64,000 bases of DNA from Staphylotrichum longicolle. Its lineage: Eukaryota > Ascomycota > Sordariomycetes > Sordariales > Chaetomiaceae. Below the pieces are notes generated by a model. The model was not told where the DNA came from and made no database searches. It was given only the letters and a program-made list of their open reading frames with translations. Shown here one piece after another: positions 21,240-31,021 of this stretch; the first letter of the stretch is position 1, and every line of letters starts with the position of its first letter. A program made the position numbers and the translations under genes. The stretch lies in NCBI GenBank assembly GCA_019096155.1, contig JAHCVI010000001.1, positions 4,712,001-4,776,000 of the forward strand, in the 5' to 3' direction.

Positions 21240-24018
21240 ATGTTTGACGGGGACTCGAACGGGAGACAGCACCGCCAGGAGGGCTGTAAGTCGACCCTCG
21301 TGTACAATGTAGTATGCTGCTCCATGCTAACTTGATCCCCCCTGTGGAGTGTGATCAATGCCGGCTCCGAAAGGCAAGTCACACCGTCTGTCTCGGCACC
21401 CGAGAACCCCTGCATGCACTTTGGTGTCCTGCATTGGCTTTCTATGGACATAGACACTGAGGCTTGCATCCACACCTAGATACGCTGTGACAAGGATTCG
21501 CCATGCGCAAACTGCCGCACCGCAAACCGGGCATGCAGCTCGACCGGCGCCGGCCAGAGGCCCAAGGAGGCCCGCCAGCGGGTGCTCATCTCAACCCAAT
21601 AGTGAGTAGGGCCGCTGTGACCGACGCCCCCCTGTTGACCACGTTCTCTGCTCAGGGGGTGTTTATACTGACGATACGGGCCCCTTTACTTACGTAACAC
21701 AGTGAGCGCAAGATAGACCACTTCGAGTCGCGGCTCGCAAACATCGAGAACATGCTCCGCGACCTGGCCGTCTCCATCAGCAACAGCCGGAGCCCGTCCG
21801 TGTCCGTCACCGAGAACGCGCCCACCGGTCTGGCCGTCCCAGGCCCCACTGCCTCCCCACCGGCCGGGGATAGCAGCGCCGACAACATGCTGTACGGGCC
21901 CGAGGACGACGACGACGCCTCGGCCTTTGAGGGAGACTCGTCCATGACGGCCCAGACCGTCTTTGCCAGCGAGTTCCTCGAGAACACCGTGACCCGGACG
22001 CTGCCGCAGGACCTCGACCCCGACATGCAGTCCGCCTTGTCATCCCTCCAGCAGATTGTGAGCATGCAGAACCGCCCCAGCGCCCACGAGTCCCGCTTCG
22101 CCAATGCGAAGCCTCTGCCAAAGGGAGGCATCCGGGAGCTCCCGATGCCACCGGCCCACGTCGTTGTCGGAGCGCTGCGCGAGGTCAAAGGTGTGCCGAG
22201 CACCATGCATTATCACGATTGTCTTTCGCCCATGTTGACCAACCCCCTCCTCACAGACGTCCCGCTGGCAAGCTTCGCAACCATCTGCACCTTCATCGCC
22301 ACCGAGAACTTCACCGAGCGGTGCAGCAAGGTGTACTTCGCCACCGACGACTACAGCCTCATGACTTGGGGTACTGTCAACGCGGGCCTGTATTTCCTGT
22401 TCCAGGAGAAGGCCGCCCTGGCCCGGGGCGCCCAGAGGGCCCAGCTGCTCGAGTACCAATCCCTGTGCCGCGACAACCTCGAGACGGCCCTCGCCAACCT
22501 GCCGCTGCTGATGCCGGCCCGCAAGGAGAGCATCGAGGTGTTGCTGCTGGGTGTACGTAAAAACCCATCAATCACCGTGAGCATTTGGTAGGCTGACCAA
22601 CCCCCCCTCCCCAAAAAATAGGCCTTCTACGCCATCGAAATCTCAAAGTTCTCCGTCGCCCGCGACCTCAACTCCATCGCCGCCACGCTCTGCCAGACCC
22701 TCGGCTACCACCGCCTCCGCTCCCCCGGGGCGGACAACAACAGCAGCACTAGCAACAGCAGCGAGGCCAAGGCGATCCTCTTCTGGTCCGCCTACCTGCT
22801 CGACAAGGCGCTGTCCATCCGCTCCGGCCGCGCGCCCGTCATCCAGGACTACGACATCACGCTGCCGCGGACCATGGGCGCGGGCATCGACCTGCCCGAC
22901 ACGTCGTGGCGCGTCGTGCTGAACCAGTGGATCAGCTACGCCGACTTCTTGGGCCGCGCGTACGAGCAGCTGTACAGCCCCGCCGCGCTGGCCCGGCCGC
23001 AGGAGCAGCGCGCCGAGAGCGCGAGGCAGCTGGTGCAGACCATGAGTACGTCTCTCTTTTTTCTTTTTTTTTTCCCCTTTATCAACACCTCTGGGAGAGG
23101 GATGAATGGGAGCCGACTGACCGTCTTGACAGTAAACCTCGCCCAAGGAGCAGGAACCCCTGATGCGGCACACGCGGGAAAAAGTGCGCGGCATCAAGTT
23201 CGACGCCGACAGCCCGTTCCCCATGGACATGGCCATCCTGGGCGACGAGCTGATGCACTGGTCGGCGCTGACGCTCGTCTACCGCGCCATCCCCAGCCCG
23301 CCGGGCTCCCCGAGCACTTTTAATCACGAGTGCATCCACGCGGCGCGGCAGGCGTTTGCGCGCCACCAGGAGTACATGGAGATGGCGGGCGAGAGCCCGG
23401 CCGTGAAAGCAGGGTGTATTCGATGGTATGGTCTGCCCCTTGATTCCCGTCCTCCTCCCCCTTCCCCCCATTAACAAAAAGAAAAAAAATAGGAACATCA
23501 TCTACGTCCCCTTCACGCCCGTCATCATCCTCTTCTGCCACATCGTCGAGACGTCCGACGAGGCCGACCTCGGGCGCCTCGCGCGCTTCGTCGAGTCGCT
23601 GCAGCCCGTGTGCGCCGCGTCCGAGGCCGTCGCCCGCCTGCACCGCATCTGCCAGGTGCTGCACAACGTCGCCAGCCTGTGCGTCCGCGCCAAGGCGCAG
23701 CGCCAACGGGACCCGCGCAGCCAGGACCACGACATGGCCATGGTCGGCAACAACATCGACATGTACCTCAGCCAGCTGGGGTTCATGCCGCAGCTGGGCG
23801 GCGGCGGTGGGCAGCAGCAGCAGCAGCATCCGCCGCTGCCCGGGATGCCGCAGTTTGGTGGGGAAGGCGGCGGCGAGTTGCCCCCTGCGGGGTTTGATGT
23901 CGGGAATGCCAACGAGCTGGGGAATTGGTTCTCGGGGAACACACATATCCTAGGGCTGCTGGAGGAGGACCTGTCCGAGTTTGAGCCGAGGATGTGGTCC
24001 TCGATGGGCGGTCCATAG
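21240..24018 (+). CDS. Zn2Cys6 transcription factor with fungal MHR domain
   Basis: This nuclear regulator's binuclear cluster is spread over three exons: RRA at the end of exon 1 (to 21285), CDQCRLRK in a 24 nt exon (21350-21373), and IRCDKDSPCANC from 21480. The small exon is followed by a GC-AG intron. Further exons are 21703-22190, 22257-22552, 22622-23045, 23133-23425 and 23493-24018. A coiled-coil linker (ERKIDHFESRLANIENML) and a PF04082-type middle domain follow. The Gln-rich C-tail ends RMWSSMGGP. The only nearby ATG (21240) is one base out of phase with the zinc finger, corrected if GGGG at 21249-21252 were GGG. A second one-base mismatch sits at about 23135. Its targets are unknown; the amine oxidase is the nearest candidate. 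Confidence 0.85.
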
Positions 24019-24168
24019 AGGGGCGCTTTGCTCTTGAGCGTGTAAGGAACTGTCGGAGGTTTGGTGTTTGGTGTTTTTTGGCGTCCGAGGAGGGTAGATG
24101 CTGCTTCTGAATGCCTCAAGAAATGCTTTTCCTTGTCCAAGCACGTACTGCGCGTATCCTCGCCCGTC

Positions 24169-24746
24169 TCAATCGGTCGGCTTCCGGGGGTCGTACATCT
24201 CGTACCCCTCATCCTCCGTGTCGCTCTCCACTAGCGCGCTCTTCGTCGCGGCCGCCAACCCAACCTTCAGCTCACCCTCCCCTTTCCTCGGCCCGTCCTC
24301 CTCCTTGCCCGGCACAGCAGCAGCGGCTCCGCCTCCGACGGGCACAAACGCCGATTTGAACCCGGTCTTCTTGAACCCGCCCTTCTTGAACCCCCCACCG
24401 GCCGCAGCGCCGCCGCCGCCCCCAACCCCGGGCGAGGAAGACGCGCTGGCGGCCTCGCCGAGCTTGATGCTGATGACGCCGTCGGCCTTTTGCTCCTGGC
24501 GGCGGGCGCGTGCGGCGGCCGGGTCGCGCACCATGGCCTTCATGTCCTTGAGGCGCTGCTTGTGGCTGTGGTCGTAGCTGCTGAGGTGGGCCTCGTAGTC
24601 GTTCATGCGCGAGTAGCCCTTTTGGCAGAGCTGGCAGTAGAAGGACTGCAAGGCCTCGCGGCGGACGACGTCCGCGGGCGGGAGCGTTTGGTGGCGCTGT
24701 GGGGGGGGGAGGAGGGGAGGGTTAGCATTGGACAATGCCGGTTGTC

Positions 24747-24791
<45 letters not shown>

Positions 24792-24832
24792 TTGTTGTTG
24801 TGGAAAAATAAGATGGTGCTTACCGGAGGCAT
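24169..24832 (-). CDS. C2H2 zinc-finger protein, GPATCH8/ZNF804-like finger
   Basis: This is a small, probably nuclear protein. Exon 1 (24832-24824) encodes only MPP, and exon 2 (24696-24169) gives the rest, 178 residues in total. The finger is C-x2-C-x12-H-x5-H within FYCQLCQKGYSRMNDYEAH. The following basic helix (HSHKQRLKDMKAMVRDP) matches the extended finger of GPATCH8/ZNF804-type proteins. A Gly/Ala-rich region with FKKGGFKKTGFK repeats follows, and the end is acidic (DTEDEGYEMYDP). The only intron contains a 43-base A homopolymer (T on the plus strand). The family is recognised only by the finger, so the function is unknown. Confidence 0.8.
24748..24790. repeat. Poly(T) homopolymer, about 43 bases
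   Basis: Forty-three consecutive T lie on the plus strand, inside the intron of the minus-strand C2H2 gene, where they read as poly(A). They are followed by GTTGTTGTTG. This is by far the longest homopolymer in the window, and its length is likely to be unreliable in any assembly. Confidence 0.9.
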
Positions 24833-25268
24833 CTTGGGCAGAGTTGAAGTGTGCCAGTCTGAGTGTTGTTGAATGCTTGAATGCCGGGAGTGCCTGGTGG
24901 AGGTCGTTGATGATGTCGAAGTTGAGTCGCGGTTCACGCCCCGACTTTCCTCCACAAAGCTGCAGTGCGATTGGAACCACTGAGAGACCGGGGAATGGCG
25001 CTGATGTGTGCCAAGACATACCCCTGTGCAGCCGCTGTGGGGTACCTTGGGTATTCGGCTGACCGCTCAGGGTCTCCGCCAGGTTGAGACGCAGTGGCAC
25101 AGTGCCCCGGCTCAACCAACCTGGAAGTGGAATTGCCGCCCTCGTCCACCTCAACAAACTCCAACAAACTCAATGCAGTAAACCACACAACGACACTCAC
25201 TGCCACCACCGTGTCCGACTGCGCACACTGAAGGGGGGGAGAACCAGCCGCGAGGCTATTCCGTCATC
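24833..25268. promoter_or_regulatory. Divergent intergenic region, C2H2 and MCP1-like genes
   Basis: Both neighbours are transcribed outward from this 436 bp. It should hold both promoters. CAACAAACTCC occurs twice in tandem at about 25152-25171. No gene or RNA was seen. Confidence 0.45.
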
Positions 25269-26339
25269 ATGGACGATCAATCATTACACTCCAAAGCGTC
25301 GCAGGCCACGCTCGCCTCGCTGCGCGAGCTGGACCCGACGCCCATCGAGTCGCCAAACATCGAGAAGGACCTCCCACCACTGCCCGACCACGCCGGGTCG
25401 CCCTCCCACTCGACACACTCTCTCAAGGCTTCCTCCACATCAACAAGTCTCGGTCTCAGCGGCACCGGCCACGGCGCAATCTACTACCGTAACCACTCCC
25501 CTCTTTCCCTCTCATCTCGCACTCGACCGAAAAAGCTAACCTTCCCTTTCTGGTCAACAGTAACCCGCATCCAGCGCTACTCCTCCTACACCTTCACGCT
25601 CTTCGGCGCCCTCCACCTGGCCACGACCTCCCTGATCCCGCTCGCCGCCCGCTCCGTCGCCTCCTCCGAGTCCCTACCTCCTCCTCGCCCGCGAGATCTA
25701 CCAGACGCCGCTCTCGGAGCCTCTACTCGTCGCCCTTCCCGCCCTCGCCCACGTCGGCGCGGGCGTCGCCCTGCGCCTGCTGCGCCGCTCGCACAACCTG
25801 CGCCGGTACTACGACGACGGCGACGCCAGGCCGCACCATCTGGTGGCGGGCAAGGCGGGCGGGTACAGCGGGTGGCCCGTGTTCAGCTACATCTCGGCGT
25901 CGGGGTACGTGTTCAGCGTGGTGCTCGCGGCGCACGTGTTTGTCAACCGGGTGCTGCCGCTGGCGGTGGAGGGGGACAGCGCCAACATCGGGCTGGCGTA
26001 CGTCGCGCACGGGTTCGTGCGGCACAGGGTCATGTCGTGGCTGGCCTACGGGGTGCTGCTGGCCGGCGGGTGCGGGCACATGGTCTGGGGCTGGGCCAAG
26101 TGGGTGGGCCTGGCGCAGGGGGCCGGGTGGACCCTGGAGAGGCACACGGGGAACGCGGCGGTGGACCGGGCGACGAGGAAGAGGAGGCGGAGGAGGCTGA
26201 TGGCTGTCAATGCGTTGCGGCGGCGGCGACGGCCTTGTGGGCGGCTGGCGGGCTGGGGATTGTTGCGCGAGGGGGTGAGACGCTAGGGTGGGTGGGGAAG
26301 CTCTACGATGGGCTTTTTGAGAAAGTTCCGGGGTTCTAG
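25269..26339 (+). CDS. MCP1-like mitochondrial membrane protein, with two offsetting frameshifts
   Basis: This resembles the MCP1_TM family (Mdm10-complementing protein 1), mitochondrial outer-membrane proteins that recruit Vps13 in yeast. Exon 1 starts MDDQSLHSKASQATLASL, and the intron is about 25488-25560. The second exon reads TRIQRYSSYTFTLFGALHLA and then needs one base less near 25672 (TCCCTAC) to continue as YLLLAREIYQTPLSEPLLV. Hydrophobic, family-like segments such as WPVFSYISASGYVFSVVLA and HRVMSWLAYGVLLAGG follow in that shifted frame. A missing base near 26213 returns the gene to the first frame for AAAATALWAAGGLGIVARGG and the stop at 26337-26339. Because the two indels cancel, the original frame stays open throughout and would be annotated with a wrong middle third. 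Confidence 0.8.
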   Translation: MDDQSLHSKASQATLASLRELDPTPIESPNIEKDLPPLPDHAGSPSHSTHSLKASSTSTSLGLSGTGHGAIYYRNHSPLSLSSRTRPKKLTFPFWSTVTRIQRYSSYTFTLFGALHLATTSLIPLAARSVASSESLPPPRPRDLPDAALGASTRRPSRPRPRRRGRRPAPAAPLAQPAPVLRRRRRQAAPSGGGQGGRVQRVARVQLHLGVGVRVQRGARGARVCQPGAAAGGGGGQRQHRAGVRRARVRAAQGHVVAGLRGAAGRRVRAHGLGLGQVGGPGAGGRVDPGEAHGERGGGPGDEEEEAEEADGCQCVAAAATALWAAGGLGIVARGGETLGWVGKLYDGLFEKVPGF

Positions 26340-27097
26340 GTGGGCGAGGGCGCCGTGACTCGGCTGTGGTCATTTCTATGTTGCCATTCGAGCTGGAGAT
26401 GGAGTTTCTCTTGGATGGTGGGTGTGTGTCAGATACCCAATACGGGAGCGGTGCGCTAGCGGTCGGAGACTGACTGCGGCATCACAGGATCATTTGCAGC
26501 ATCATTGCATAGCGATCTGGCGCTGATAGACAGCGTATAGACTTTTAACATGTTGAGAGAGGTATGTTTGGGAAGTGCGGGAATTCAACAGCCCACTTTT
26601 TGGCGTCACTTTCAAGCCGTGTTTCATGGTCCATCTCGCTCTCGCGGGTCCATACACTGGCCCGCGATGACGATGAAATGTCTTGGTGTTTCACAGAATG
26701 CGTCCTCTCACATGCAAGCTCCCGCGAACGATGATGTCATGTGTCTCTCACGCAGTGCCCCAAGGGCCCCAAGGGTTCCAAGGGCCCCCGGGTCCCCCCA
26801 TCTCGGGACCAGCCGATCACCCCTGGGATGCACTACGACGTCTTTTGAGACGGTCCCAGGCAGATCTGTTCGTTGTTCAATCCGATCTGGGGATGGCGCT
26901 TGAAAGGATCGGCAGACCCCATTCGTTGTCGAACATGTTCATGTTCAACCTCGCAGTCCCCAATGACGTGAGGAACAGCCTCCTACATAACCCCCGTTGT
27001 CTTTTTCTCTTTCTTTAACAAGCCGCAGACCCTGCAGTGAGACGATTGCACGCCTCATGCTAAAGACATCAGGTTGCCCATTACCATTGCCATTGCC
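26340..27097. other. Intergenic, about 760 bp
   Basis: This is the 3' region of the MCP1-like gene and the upstream region of the ATP-grasp gene. A purine-rich stretch with repeated CCAAGGG lies at about 26759-26782. Short open frames show no family pattern. Confidence 0.5.
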
Positions 27098-28861
27098 ATG
27101 GTGGCATCCCGTGTCTGTCTCTGCAGCAAGCCGCTAACAACCAAGCCGAGACTCCCACTCTCCCGAGTATCTCAGCGCTCACTTCTTTCGTCCATTCACG
27201 GCCAGCGATATCACTCCACCACGGCGGCGAGCATGGGGTCTCTTGGAGCACAGAACCCGGCTGGGGTTAAGCTCCCCACAATCAAGCTCGACACCACGCT
27301 CGACGAACTGTACAAGCGTGCATCTCCCGACAGCAGCAGGACCCAGCTCGGCTGGGTCTCATGCGGCGTCACCAGCGGAGTCGACCTCACCCCAGCCTTC
27401 CCACGCAACACCAAGTTCATTTATCAGGACCAGGCCTTTACTGCAGCCCCCCGGCATGAACTCAACAATGGCAATGCCACCCTCCAAAGATCCCTCGCCG
27501 AGAAGTACCTGAGCCACATCCCCCAACGGGATGCCTTCGTCTCAGGCAACACAAAGGTCGTCTTCTTCAACATCAGCCAGGACCCAGAACAAATCGAGCA
27601 CGAGCGCCGCGAGGCCGAGGCCACCATCTCTGTCCTCGACCCTTCCCAGCGGCCCGAGATCATCTTCTGTCCGGGTCCGTCCAAGATCCCCATGAAAGAG
27701 CACGGCATCGACACGCTCGAGTACAAGGTCGTCATCGACGGCCTGCAAGGCTACCCGCTCACGCACGACCTCGAGACGCACTGGCTGCTCAACAGCAAGG
27801 CCGCCCTCGCCCGCTCCGGCCTGCCCACCCCGCGCTCCGAGGTCATCGAGCCCGACGGCCACCCCCCTCCCGCGGACTCGTGCTGCGACCCCTGCGCCGC
27901 GGCCGCCGCCGACACCTCCCGCCTGCCCTGCATCCCCGCCCACTGCACCGGCCCGCGCGGCCGCTGGCTCGCCGCCCAGACCGCGCGCATCCTCTCCGCC
28001 GTCCGCGCCCGCCCGGTCCCCTTCGTCCTCAAGACGCAACAGGCCTTTGGCGGCGCCGGCACCTGGCTCGTCACCACCCCGTCCCAAAAGGCCCAACTCC
28101 TCGCCGACCTCGGTGGGGGGGCTGACAACGACCAAACCAAAAAGGAAGGGGACGGCGACGGCGGTGACGGCGACGGCGGTGACGGCCTCCTCCGCAAACT
28201 CCTCTCCCTCCTCACCCCGTCCAACGCCCACCTCTCCCCGGCCGCCATCCTCCTCACGGACCTGATCCCCCGCCCCAAGGGCGACTACGGCCTGACCTTC
28301 TTCGTCACCGCCGCGGGCGCCCCGCCGATCTTCCTCGCCGCCGCCGAGCAGATGCTCACCGAGGACGGCAGCTCGGCGTGGATCGGCAGCCGCATCAACT
28401 ACGCCCGCCAGGACGCGCTGCGCGAGAAATTCGCAGGGTTAGTGGGGCGGATCGCGGCGTGGGTCGCGCGGCACGGGTACGTCGGCCCCGTCGGGGCGGA
28501 CGTGCTCGAGGCTGCTGGAGAGGACGGCGCTGGAGAAGGGGAGGAGGAGGTGTTTGTGGTGGACCTGAACGTGCGGACGTGCGGGTCCGTCGGGCTGCCG
28601 CTGCTGCGGGGGCATTTTACGGCGCGGGGGCTGGGGTGCGCGAGCAGCTTCTCGATTTCCGTCCGGGGCGGGCGGGGCGAGTTTGCGCGAGCGTGGAGGG
28701 CGCCGTTGGAGGAGGGGCGGATGGTCATTCTGAGCTGGTATGAGGATCCTTCCGGGACGGGGGAGAGCATTGCGGATGTGGTGGTGGGCGGGGAGGATGA
28801 GGCGAGGCTGGGGGAGCTGATGAGGGCGGTTAGGGAGAGGACGGAGGAGGTTACCTTTTAG
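27098..28861 (+). CDS. ATP-grasp domain protein (fungal solid-state-culture-specific type)
   Basis: A single exon encodes 587 residues. ATP-grasp enzymes form C-N or C-S bonds through an acyl-phosphate; the substrate of this fungal group is not known to me. The ATG at 27098 gives an N-terminus rich in Arg/Ser/Leu (MVASRVCLCSKPLTTKPRL), compatible with mitochondrial import. A second ATG at 27233 (MGSLGAQNP) could start a cytosolic form. Visible elements are a nucleotide-binding strand, PFVLKTQQAFGGAGTW, then EQMLTEDGSSAWIGSRINY, and the metal-binding DLNVRTCGSVG near the C-terminus. An Asp/Gly-rich insertion (GDGDGGDGDGGDG) sits mid-domain. The frame is clean and GC-rich. Confidence 0.82.
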   Translation: MVASRVCLCSKPLTTKPRLPLSRVSQRSLLSSIHGQRYHSTTAASMGSLGAQNPAGVKLPTIKLDTTLDELYKRASPDSSRTQLGWVSCGVTSGVDLTPAFPRNTKFIYQDQAFTAAPRHELNNGNATLQRSLAEKYLSHIPQRDAFVSGNTKVVFFNISQDPEQIEHERREAEATISVLDPSQRPEIIFCPGPSKIPMKEHGIDTLEYKVVIDGLQGYPLTHDLETHWLLNSKAALARSGLPTPRSEVIEPDGHPPPADSCCDPCAAAAADTSRLPCIPAHCTGPRGRWLAAQTARILSAVRARPVPFVLKTQQAFGGAGTWLVTTPSQKAQLLADLGGGADNDQTKKEGDGDGGDGDGGDGLLRKLLSLLTPSNAHLSPAAILLTDLIPRPKGDYGLTFFVTAAGAPPIFLAAAEQMLTEDGSSAWIGSRINYARQDALREKFAGLVGRIAAWVARHGYVGPVGADVLEAAGEDGAGEGEEEVFVVDLNVRTCGSVGLPLLRGHFTARGLGCASSFSISVRGGRGEFARAWRAPLEEGRMVILSWYEDPSGTGESIADVVVGGEDEARLGELMRAVRERTEEVTF

Positions 28862-29093
28862 TTAGGGGAAGTGGTTTGGTTTGTGTGTGATTTTCCTTGT
28901 GGCGTTTTTATCAAGCGTGTTTGGTCATCAGCGGGCTGGGAGAGAATTGAATAGACTCGATTAGGTTCAGGGTTGGGTACATGAAGTTGTGACGATACTT
29001 CGGCCAAGGGGGACCTTACACTTGCGCTCGAGCGAGAAACCGCAACAGGACGGACATGCTGCCTTTCGTCGTCCCTTCATCTCCGGAAAGGAA

Positions 29094-30077
29094 TCAGCAG
29101 TGGCCGTGGGACGTTCTGAGGGGGATCACGACTGGCCGTGGAACCTGAGTGCCGGCGGCCTCGGCCCTCGCCAGAGCCAGCTCCATCTCCAACACGCCTT
29201 CTGGGATGAAATGGGAGACGTAGAACTCAACCACGTTATCCCGGAAGTACATCAAGTGGGTCCCAAGATTCTCTAGACGTTCTTCACCGCGGCAACGCAG
29301 GCCAGCAACGAAGGGCTCTTCCTCCAAGCTCCTCTCGATTTCTTCGTTGTCCGAGCTGGAGGTGCAGTCATACGCGAAATCGAAAAAATGCCCATGAGGG
29401 CTTCGAGAATCCGCATATTGGTAATCGTAGGTACTCAGTGCTTCTTCCCACGAGTCTTGGAGGTCGTTGATGACGAATACCCGCTTCCTAGTGAAGTCGG
29501 CGTCGAAATCCTCGACAATGAACCACGATGCGGCGAGGGCGGGATCCGCGATGAGGAGCCGAGCCTCCCGCTCGGCATCGTTGTGTGCTACGCATCGAGT
29601 CATGCGGTCTTTTCTCGTCGTCGCTTCGGGTAGTGGTAGTGCTACAACCTCGATGCGGTCCTTGTATCGAAAGTAGTCGTCCGATACACGTTGGCGGTAT
29701 GTCAGCTCCGAGATTCGACGCGCGAGAAGCGCTGCACGGCCCCCCGTTGCACGAGGTGTGGTGTCGTAAATGCGGATGCCGAACGGAGGCCGGTACTTTT
29801 CGGCGTCCTGGCTCGGTGGGGAGTTGCTATAGCCGTCTGGGCTGTCTGGGTCGGCGGCCAGCAGCGCCAGTTGCATCTCGTAGGCGGCGTAGGTCGGCGC
29901 ACCATCGTGGCTGGGTGCGGGCTCTACCACGACCTTGGTCCGGGGCAAGGGAGTCTTGCCAGGTCTTGGTGGTTTTTGGCCCTGGGCGACGAGCCTGGCT
30001 TCGGCGGCTTCCTTTGCGAGATGCTCCTCGGATGGGAGCTCGATATCAATCTCGAGGCGGTCGCAGACATGGCACAT
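29094..30077 (-). CDS. Hypothetical protein, 327 residues
   Basis: I do not recognise this family. The ATG at 30077 gives MCHVCDRLEIDIELPSEEH, with a CxxC pair at the very start. The protein is soluble and charged, without signal peptide or membrane segment. Readable patches are FGIRIYDTTPRATGGRAALL, WFIVEDFDADFTRKRVFVIN and HLMYFRDNVVEFYVSHF. Codon use is less GC-biased than in housekeeping neighbours, but the frame is clean over nearly 1 kb with no longer competitor. It converges with the ATP-grasp gene. Confidence 0.65.
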   Translation of the reverse strand: MCHVCDRLEIDIELPSEEHLAKEAAEARLVAQGQKPPRPGKTPLPRTKVVVEPAPSHDGAPTYAAYEMQLALLAADPDSPDGYSNSPPSQDAEKYRPPFGIRIYDTTPRATGGRAALLARRISELTYRQRVSDDYFRYKDRIEVVALPLPEATTRKDRMTRCVAHNDAEREARLLIADPALAASWFIVEDFDADFTRKRVFVINDLQDSWEEALSTYDYQYADSRSPHGHFFDFAYDCTSSSDNEEIERSLEEEPFVAGLRCRGEERLENLGTHLMYFRDNVVEFYVSHFIPEGVLEMELALARAEAAGTQVPRPVVIPLRTSHGHC

Positions 30078-31021
30078 GTTGGGCGAAGTTCAGGTTTTGT
30101 CTGGGCAAGGGGGGATAGGGAAGGTGGAAAGTGGAAAGGTGACATGTTCATTAGAGATGAGATTCCCCACACATCGTCTGGGCCTTTTCCCGGGCTCGTG
30201 TTGGAAACGGCGGCTATTAGACAGTCTAGAGCAGGGCGCACACTCAGTGATCTTCAAAGTCTTCAGAGCGCTACAAACACAGTGACCAGGAGAAAACAGT
30301 AGATTGCAGTAGCTTCAATGGACGCTGGTTTAATTGCTCGTTGTCTATTCTGTAAACAGTCTGGGGTCTAAGTAAGCCAATCTCTCGTGGTCAGTCCCCT
30401 GACAGACCCTGGCAGGGGCAATGGTACCCTGGTTCTAACAGGTAACTACGGAGCCAACTCAACCATCCTTCAACGATCACTTCCTGCAGCAGGATCCGGT
30501 CTTGCTGACCCGTCGCGTCACCAAGCGCTCATGACTCTGCAAAAGCAACGCCGTAATTGAAGGAGCGCAATTGCACCTTTCGGAGTGGGATAATCTGCTC
30601 CCCAGAACCTAGCGCGCTGACCATCCAATGCCGGTTGGCAGGGTCTGTCTCGGAAATGATCTTGGGGAAACTGGATAGCATTGGAGCAGAGCGAATGGGA
30701 TTGAGGCCGATTGTCCCAGCCGCAGCCAACCACGTCCCCCGTGTCGTTCCGCAGAGCATCTTGGGAGGTCGATGTGGCCTCGGGAGAGTGTACCCGCGCC
30801 GAGATGATTCTGAATCTGAACTGAGACTCAAGGGCCCGGGCCAGATGTGGCGCGCCTTGTGCAGGGAGGTGAACGTTTAAATGTGTTCAATCCCCCCTCT
30901 CCCAACCCAGACTTCACTTCTACATCTTAGGCTAAGGGAATGCCAAAAGTTCCGAGTGCCCGCCACAGATTCATCCTTCCCCATTTCGTTGACACAACGA
31001 CTCTCCTAATAACACAGAAAC
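30078..31021. promoter_or_regulatory. Divergent intergenic region, about 940 bp
   Basis: The hypothetical gene and the transporter gene both start outward from here. Base composition is near even, with short open frames on both strands that look random. One CAATTG lies at about 30571. Nothing else was seen. Confidence 0.45.

Noticed and set aside
21240..21330. CGTTCGAGTCCCCG on the minus strand, like a tRNA T-arm
   Set aside because: It lies in exon 1 of the zinc-cluster regulator; no complete cloverleaf could be drawn.
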